Source: Phycisphaeraceae bacterium (GTDB lineage: Bacteria > Planctomycetota > Phycisphaerae > Phycisphaerales > UBA1924). From it: a stretch of DNA of 64,000 bases. The notes under the pieces were generated by a model. The model ran no database searches. It had not been told where the DNA came from and worked only from the letters and a program-made list of their open reading frames with translations. Shown here in pieces: positions 59,281-64,000 of the stretch (position 1 is the stretch's first letter; each line of letters starts with the position of its first letter). Position numbers and translations under genes: made by a program. The stretch is taken from contig JACKHE010000001.1 of assembly GCA_020639135.1 (NCBI GenBank), forward strand, positions 124,001-188,000, written 5' to 3'.

Positions 59281-60455
59281 TCGTAGAGGGTGGCGCAGCG
59301 TTCGAGGCGGGCGCCGGCGCTAGTGGCGACAGCGAAATCGCGTTCGCCCCGGAAGCAGGCGGCGCCGAACTGGCCGTCCTTGCTGACCGCGTAGAAGCAG
59401 ACGTTGAAGTTGGGCCTGCCCTGCCCGTCGAGGAGGCGGGGCGCGGAGGTCTTGCGGGCGATGAGCTCGAGCGCGTAAATGCAGGCGTCGGTGGGGTGGT
59501 CGCCCTGCTCCATCCTCATGACGACGGTGCGGGCGCCGCTGATCTGGATGACCGCCTCGCCGCGCCCGGTCGCGCCGGCGGAGCCGGTGTCGTTGTCGGT
59601 GTAGTTGCCCGCGCCGATGATGGGCGAATCGCCGACGCGCCCCGGGAGTTTCCAGGAGAGGCCGCTGGTGGTGGTGCAGCCGGCGAGGTCGCCGCCCGGG
59701 GCGGTGAGCGCCGAGCAGTGGATGGTGCCGGTGGTGTAGGGGATATTGTCGCGCCAGATGATGTGACCAGCCGGGTTCGACGCCACCTCTCGATCAACGT
59801 CCGACACCCCTCTCCCCGGCCCTCTCCCAGAGGGAGAGGGGGGCGCCGCGGACCGCGGCTTGTTCGGCGTTGGTAGGTCGAACTGGTCCTCATTGAGCCA
59901 GTCGTCCTCGCGGCTGAGCGAGGCTTTCCAGCGGAGCCAGTACTCGCGGGCCTTGTCGGTGAGCAGGTTCTCCTCCTGGAAGCCGAGGCTCCTGGCGAAG
60001 CGGAGGGCGCCCTCGCCGACGATCATGCAGTGGTCGGTGCGCCTGGCGACCTCGCGCGCGACGGCGGCGGGGTTCCTGATGTTCCGCAGGGCGCCGACAG
60101 CGCCGGAGCGGTGCGCGGGCCCGTGCATGACGCACGAGTCGAGCTCGACGACGCCGTCCTCGTTGGGGAGGCCGCCGAGCCCGACGGACATGTCGTCTGG
60201 GTCGTTCTCGATGATCGCGACGCCGTCAACGATGGCGTCGAGGGGATCGGCGCCGCTCATCAGGCGCTGATACGCGAGCGTGACGGCGCGGAGGCCGTTG
60301 CCGGAGGCGATGACAACGGGCCCGCCCCCGGGGTCACGCCGGCGGGAGCGCTGGCGCTGCTGGAGCTGCTGCTGCGCGAACGTGGGCGCCGAGATCGCGG
60401 CGAGCGCGGAGGCGGCGAGAAAGGCGCGGCGGGTGGGTTGCGTTGCTTCAGGCAT
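59277..60455 (-). CDS. Ntn hydrolase of the isoaspartyl peptidase / glycosylasparaginase family, Tat-exported
   Basis: The 392-residue protein has a twin-arginine signal (TRRAFLAASALAA), a poly-Gln/Arg stretch, and the family core: GLGGLPNEDGVVELD, then the autocleavage site ending TTGTIHCSALT with the catalytic Thr, and GRVGDSPIIGAGNY. It should self-process into alpha and beta subunits and hydrolyse beta-aspartyl bonds. A repeat-encoded stretch (SPSGRGPGRG) sits in the loop before the cleavage site. CAGGAG supports the start at 60455. Confidence 0.92.
   Translation of the reverse strand: MPEATQPTRRAFLAASALAAISAPTFAQQQLQQRQRSRRRDPGGGPVVIASGNGLRAVTLAYQRLMSGADPLDAIVDGVAIIENDPDDMSVGLGGLPNEDGVVELDSCVMHGPAHRSGAVGALRNIRNPAAVAREVARRTDHCMIVGEGALRFARSLGFQEENLLTDKAREYWLRWKASLSREDDWLNEDQFDLPTPNKPRSAAPPSPSGRGPGRGVSDVDREVASNPAGHIIWRDNIPYTTGTIHCSALTAPGGDLAGCTTTSGLSWKLPGRVGDSPIIGAGNYTDNDTGSAGATGRGEAVIQISGARTVVMRMEQGDHPTDACIYALELIARKTSAPRLLDGQGRPNFNVCFYAVSKDGQFGAACFRGERDFAVATSAGARLERCATLYD
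59807..59843. repeat. GAGAGGG palindromic repeat within a coding sequence
   Basis: This copy matches copy A at 55670 in the reverse orientation, almost base for base over 35 positions. It lies in frame in the Ntn hydrolase gene and encodes PPSPSGRGPGRGV. Confidence 0.9.
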
Positions 60456-60497
60456 CGCTGAGGCTCCTGTGGATGCTGACGGGTTCACCAGAGGGGC

Positions 60498-61706
60498 TCA
60501 CACCCTCCCCACCGCCGGGAGCGCTCCCACCAGCGGCTTCGCGTACTCAATGAACTTGTCCGTCACGTTGGTCCCGCAATCCGTGATGAACTCGTCCGGC
60601 ATGTGTTTCGTCTTTGCGGCGACGTCGGTCAGTTTGAGGACCTTCAGCGCGCTCTTGTAGGGATGGCTGCTAATGCGCTGGATGGCGATGGAGCCGTCCT
60701 TGTCGCCGCTCATGGCGACCTCGGCGGCCTTGGCGCCGGCGGCGCGGGCCTCGGCCTGGTCGATGTCGCTGGCGTCGGGGTAGCAGCGCTGGAGGTAGCC
60801 GAAGGTGTCGGCGCGCACCCTGGGGGGTTTGCCCCCCTTGGGGGTCAGCTCGATCTTCACGAGGTTCGCCAGCCAGTCGCCCAGCGCGCCGGAGCCGCTG
60901 AGCTGGACGTTGCCGTGGGCGTCCTTCTCGCCGGCGCCGGACATCATGGCGCTGATGAACTCGCCCTCGGCGTTGGCGATTCCTTCGCTGACGGCGACAA
61001 GGCAGCGGCCCTTGCTCGAGTACACGCGGTCGATGTCGGCGATGAAGCGCTCGGGGTCGAAGGGGCGCTCGGGGCAGTAGATGAGGTGGGGGCCGTCGTC
61101 GTCGCGCTGGCGCGCCAGGGCCGAGGCGGCGGTGAGGAATCCGGCGTGGCGGCCCATGACGATGTCGATCTTGATGCCCGGGAGCGAGGCGTTGTCGAGG
61201 TTGTCGCCCATGAAGGCCTTGGCGACGAAGCGCGCGGCGCTGGGGTAGCCGGGCGTGTGGTCGTTGCCGACGAGGTCGTTGTCGATCGTCTTGGGGATGT
61301 GGAAGCAGCGGAGCTCGTACCCGGCGTCGTCGGAGAGCTCGTTGATGATGCGGCAGGTGTCGGAGGAATCGTTGCCGCCGATGTAGAAGAAGTAGCGGAC
61401 GTTGCGCTGTTCGAAGACCTCGAAGATCTTCTCGCAGTAGGCGCGGTCGGGCTTGTCGCGGGAGGACCCCAGCGCGGCGCTGGGGGTGATCGCCACCTGT
61501 TCGAGGGTCTCGGAGGAACAGGCGGAGAGGTCCACGAAGCGGCCCTCGATCATTCCACGGACGCCGTTGCGGGCGCCGAGGATCCCGGTGATGGCGTCGG
61601 CGCCACGCAAGGCCTCGACGACCCCGACGAGGGACTGGTTGATGACGGCGGTCGGGCCTCCCGACTGGCCGATGACGGCGGCGCCCTGGATCAGATCGAA
61701 CGGCAT
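60498..61706 (-). CDS. 6-phosphofructokinase, probably pyrophosphate-dependent
   Basis: The 402-residue protein phosphorylates fructose 6-phosphate. It has the N-terminal GQSGGPTAVINQSLVG, YIGGNDSSDTC in place of the ATP-type GGDGS, and PKTIDNDLVGNDHTPG, whose Lys and Asp replacements are characteristic of pyrophosphate users. GRHAGFLTAA and PERPFDPERF complete the family pattern. A reversible PPi enzyme would work in both glycolysis and gluconeogenesis. GGGAG precedes the ATG. Dependence on PPi is inferred from motif, not shown. Confidence 0.92.
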   Translation of the reverse strand: MPFDLIQGAAVIGQSGGPTAVINQSLVGVVEALRGADAITGILGARNGVRGMIEGRFVDLSACSSETLEQVAITPSAALGSSRDKPDRAYCEKIFEVFEQRNVRYFFYIGGNDSSDTCRIINELSDDAGYELRCFHIPKTIDNDLVGNDHTPGYPSAARFVAKAFMGDNLDNASLPGIKIDIVMGRHAGFLTAASALARQRDDDGPHLIYCPERPFDPERFIADIDRVYSSKGRCLVAVSEGIANAEGEFISAMMSGAGEKDAHGNVQLSGSGALGDWLANLVKIELTPKGGKPPRVRADTFGYLQRCYPDASDIDQAEARAAGAKAAEVAMSGDKDGSIAIQRISSHPYKSALKVLKLTDVAAKTKHMPDEFITDCGTNVTDKFIEYAKPLVGALPAVGRV

Positions 61707-61812
61707 CGCGACTCCCGGGGTGGTTCAGGGGTGGCGCCGGTCGTCCCGGCGGCTCGGGCAGGCATGGTATCCCAGGCGTCAGACGGCGCCGCCTGAGACG
61801 TGGGGCATCCGG

Positions 61813-61828
61813 TAGGATGCGGGCGATG
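61813..61828 (+). promoter_or_regulatory. Leaderless promoter of the lipoprotein gene
   Basis: TAGGAT at 61813-61818, 7 bases, then the ATG at 61826. An upstream in-frame ATG at 61817 lies inside the hexamer and is unlikely to be the start. Confidence 0.55.
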
Positions 61829-62443
61829 CGAGGACACCGAAGGATTCGGCTGTTGATGGCCCTGCCCATGGCGCTGCTGTGCTGGTCGCCGATGACCGGT
61901 TGCGAGAGTTCGCGGGTCGGGGCGACGTCGGTGCGGATCGAGCCGGGCTCGTACGACGTGGCGTTCCGGGCGGTCAAGGACGAGCTCCGGGCGCAGGGGT
62001 TCGAGCTGGACCGGATCGACGCGAGGGCGGGGATCATCACCACGCTGCCGCACACCTCGGCCGGGCTGGCGACGCCGTGGATCGGCGATGAATCCACGAT
62101 CGAGCAAGAGTTCGAGGGGCTGCTGAACCGTCAGCAGCGGATGGTGCGGGTGGTGTTCACACCGATCGATGACGCGACCGGCGGTGAATCGGGCGCCCCG
62201 GACGCCAATGATCGGGCGTGGCGCGCGCGGGTCGAGGCGACGGTCGAACGGATCCACCGGGTCGGGTTCCGGCCCTCGCCGGCGTCGGTTCGCCTGAGCA
62301 GCGTCGCCGGGTACGGCCTGCAGGACAATGGGGACGATGACGCCGCGTGGACCACGACGCCGATCGGCAGGGACGAGCGGTACGAGGCCAGGATTGTCGA
62401 GCGATTGATTCATCGAACCATGGAGCGGCGCCCCAAGAAATAG
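61826..62443 (+). CDS. Lipoprotein of unknown function
   Basis: The 205-residue product has a lipoprotein signal ending in SPMTGC (residues 1-26). The mature part is alpha/beta (SYDVAFRAVKDELRAQGFELDRIDARAGIITTLP), which resembles small outer-membrane-associated lipoproteins of the NlpE/DUF4136-like type, but no family is certain. The ATG at 61826 is supported by TAGGAT 7 bases upstream. It is alone on the plus strand, divergent from the phosphofructokinase gene. Confidence 0.8.
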   Translation: MRGHRRIRLLMALPMALLCWSPMTGCESSRVGATSVRIEPGSYDVAFRAVKDELRAQGFELDRIDARAGIITTLPHTSAGLATPWIGDESTIEQEFEGLLNRQQRMVRVVFTPIDDATGGESGAPDANDRAWRARVEATVERIHRVGFRPSPASVRLSSVAGYGLQDNGDDDAAWTTTPIGRDERYEARIVERLIHRTMERRPKK

Positions 62444-62893
62444 GGGAGCGCGGGCTTGCCGGCTGGCGCTACGAACAATCGCGCCCGCCAGCCATCAGAT
62501 CCACCAGATTCAATGGAATCACTCCCCACTCGAAATGGTGACTGTGTGTTGGGTTGCGATTGGCACGGGATGACAACGACAGTGAGACTCGGACAGCGCA
62601 ACTCGCACAGCTTCGGGCGGCCGATCGGGAGCGTGTACGCATTTCTCCGCACACCGATCCGGCCTGACGCCCGTCGTCAAAGATTGTCGATCAGGATGGC
62701 TTTTTTTTCGTGCCATCCGGTTCGAGTCTGATACACTCCCTGTCCGATCTGGTATTGGAATGATGAGTCGTTTCGGTTTATTCTGATCCGGCTTCGGCGA
62801 TGCGCGTGTCGATTGTTCTTGTGTCGCTACGACAACTGATCCCGGCAGTCACCACCTCCCTGAAGGAAGAGAGATCGTTCAGGAGAGTGCGTT
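62444..62893. other. Intergenic region upstream of the LuxR-type gene
   Basis: About 450 bases of lower GC content than the surroundings. It holds a hairpin with an eight-T loop (GGATGGC at 62694-62700, GCCATCC at 62712-62718) and an extended -10 (TG-A-TACACT at 62729-62737) with no -35. The leader to the TTG start would be about 150 bases. Short ORFs here lack family support. Confidence 0.45.
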
Positions 62894-63736
62894 TTGGAAA
62901 CACGTCCCAGTCTGGAGCTTGCCACCACCCTCGCGGCCAACTGTTCGAGCCTCCCGGCGATCGCGACCTGCAACTGGTGCGAGACCGCCGCGAACCTGTT
63001 CAGTTCTGCGAGGCCGCGATGCGTGGCGATCGTGCGGTTTGTTGACCGCGAAGGCGACACCCCGCGCGAGGAGTCGTGGCCGAACATCGGCGTTTGCTGT
63101 CGCCCCGCCGATCCGGCGCTGGCCGAAAGCGCTCGTGACGCCATGGAGCGGCTGCGTCCCTGCCTGCAGATGATCCCGGTCTGCGGCGAGGACGACGACG
63201 GGGAGCCCTGCAACTCAAAGGCGTTCCGGTTTGATCCCGACGAAGCAGCCGGAGATCCCATGATGCCGATGCTCGCCGCGCTCGGCGCGAGGTCGGCGAT
63301 CCTGGCGATGCGTCAGATCGACCGGGCGCGGGGCGTGAACCTCTGCGTCCTCATCGCGGATCGATCGACGACCGGGGCGCTGGATTTCGACGATGACGAT
63401 GCGCAGGCGCTGTGCGCGGTGATGCGGCTCGTCGCTGATCGTGCTGTGCAGGCGTACGTCCAGGCGCCGGGCGATTCGGTGGCGCCGCTGAACCTGCGCG
63501 AGGTCAAGGTCCTGGAGTCGCTGACGCAGGGGATGACCATCCGCGAGATCGCTGGCGAGATGCACCGCAGCACGCACACGATCCACGACTACCTCAAGTC
63601 GATGCACCGCAAGATCGGCGTCGGCTGCCGGGCGGAGCTGATCGCCAGGGCCTCAGGGCGGTTCGAGCCCAGGAGCGCACCGGAGCCGGGGTCGGAGGAT
63701 CGGCGTGAATCGATCCCGCAGCCCGCGGCGCGGTGA
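62894..63736 (+). CDS. LuxR-type (GerE helix-turn-helix) transcriptional regulator
   Basis: The 280-residue protein has a C-terminal GerE-type helix-turn-helix: LNLREVKVLESLTQGMTIREIAGEMHRSTHTIHDYLKSMHRKIGVGCRAELIA (about residues 197-250). The N-terminal two thirds looks like a GAF-type sensor or a diverged input domain with several Cys; no receiver Asp site or quorum-sensing pocket is evident. The TTG start at 62894 has AGGAG 8 bases upstream. The long AT-richer region before it likely holds its control sites. Confidence 0.85.
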   Translation: METRPSLELATTLAANCSSLPAIATCNWCETAANLFSSARPRCVAIVRFVDREGDTPREESWPNIGVCCRPADPALAESARDAMERLRPCLQMIPVCGEDDDGEPCNSKAFRFDPDEAAGDPMMPMLAALGARSAILAMRQIDRARGVNLCVLIADRSTTGALDFDDDDAQALCAVMRLVADRAVQAYVQAPGDSVAPLNLREVKVLESLTQGMTIREIAGEMHRSTHTIHDYLKSMHRKIGVGCRAELIARASGRFEPRSAPEPGSEDRRESIPQPAAR

Positions 63737-63787
63737 TCGCCCCGGGGCGGGTTTGCCCGGGCCCCGACGATCGGCTCCAATGCGTTG

Positions 63788-64000
63788 ATGAACGACGACG
63801 CCGGATCACCGTCCGATGCTCCGACGCTGCGCGCCGCCAGACAGCAGGTCGAGACGTCGATGCTGCTGGGCGTCGCGTTCGTCCCGGTGTCGCCAGCGGC
63901 GCCCGTGGTGATGCCCGGGAGCGGGGATCATCGCGCCGAGAAGCAGCGGCTGCTGGACGAGCTACGCGCGCGGTACGAGCGGGAGAGCCCGCTGGTCCGC
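63788..64000 (+). CDS. Partial gene, N-terminal part (possibly uracil-DNA glycosylase-related)
   Basis: The reading frame is open to the right edge; 71 residues are visible. The first 40 residues are a low-complexity start leading into LRAARQQVETSMLLGVAFVPV, then EKQRLLDELRARYERESPLVR. A short helical N-terminal extension like this precedes the core in some type-4 uracil-DNA glycosylases, but nothing catalytic is visible, so this is only a guess. The ATG at 63788 is 51 bases after the LuxR-type gene. Confidence 0.4.
   Translation, partial: MNDDAGSPSDAPTLRAARQQVETSMLLGVAFVPVSPAAPVVMPGSGDHRAEKQRLLDELRARYERESPLVR

Noticed and set aside
62410..62731. Short ORFs in the gap before the LuxR-type gene
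   Set aside because: They overlap each other on both strands and have no homology-like pattern or ribosome site.

Overview
The window looks like chromosome from a high-GC planctomycete of the class Phycisphaerae. This is inferred from secreted proteins ending in dockerin-like EF-hand pairs of the form D-x-N-G-D-x-x-V-D-T-A-D-L-G, a PEP-CTERM-like anchor (PTPGAASLLALGG), small lineage-typical lipoproteins and membrane proteins, and the mix of Gram-negative housekeeping genes. There is no rRNA, CRISPR array, integrase, transposase or prophage. One tRNA (Pro, anticodon CGG) is present.

Layout. 1-5.5 kb: the C-terminal part of a zinc metalloprotease, lpd, a secreted matrixin-like protease with dockerin repeats, and tRNA-Pro. 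5.5-9.5 kb: small accessory proteins (DUF1801, two VOC proteins, DUF3224 lipoprotein, YdeI-like) and a second dockerin protein. 9.5-12.5 kb: a compact arsenic operon arsR-arsC-acr3-arsM, every junction an ATGA overlap, driven by a leaderless promoter. 12.5-19.3 kb: MFS transporter, SRPBCC protein, a DUF1223-hydrolase fusion, an FAD monooxygenase and a third dockerin protein. 19.3-25 kb: orphan ParA with VanZ-like protein, PEP-CTERM protein, murJ, a tyrosine phosphatase, ferredoxin. 25-28.3 kb: four uncharacterised genes and a DUF456 protein. 28.4-31.8 kb: the membrane-microdomain operon nfeD-nfeD2-floA. 32-35.7 kb: thiolase, monooxygenase, CPBP protease. 35.7-44.4 kb: gyrB, L,D-transpeptidase, bioD with formate-THF cyclo-ligase, trmL, glyA, a zinc-ribbon membrane protein. 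44.4-49.2 kb: phosphoesterase, Ser/Thr kinase, amidase, and a tandem clpP pair. 49.5-54 kb: phosphoesterase, yidC-mnmE. 54-62.4 kb: nnrD, transglutaminase, TatD, MoeB/ThiF, an Ntn hydrolase, PPi-type phosphofructokinase, lipoprotein. 62.9-64 kb: a LuxR-type regulator and a partial gene.

The most striking window-wide signal is the placement of a -10-like hexamer (TAnnnT) only 5-8 bases before the start codon of about sixteen genes on both strands. This implies widespread leaderless transcription and resolves several start codons. Genes inside operons and many others instead carry Shine-Dalgarno sequences. Other unusual items are two families of short palindromic repeats (one lying in frame inside a hydrolase gene, another forming the end of murJ), nearly identical dockerin DNA cassettes in separate genes, and a ClpP paralogue with an altered active-site surround. 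No wholly new defence or mobile system was found.
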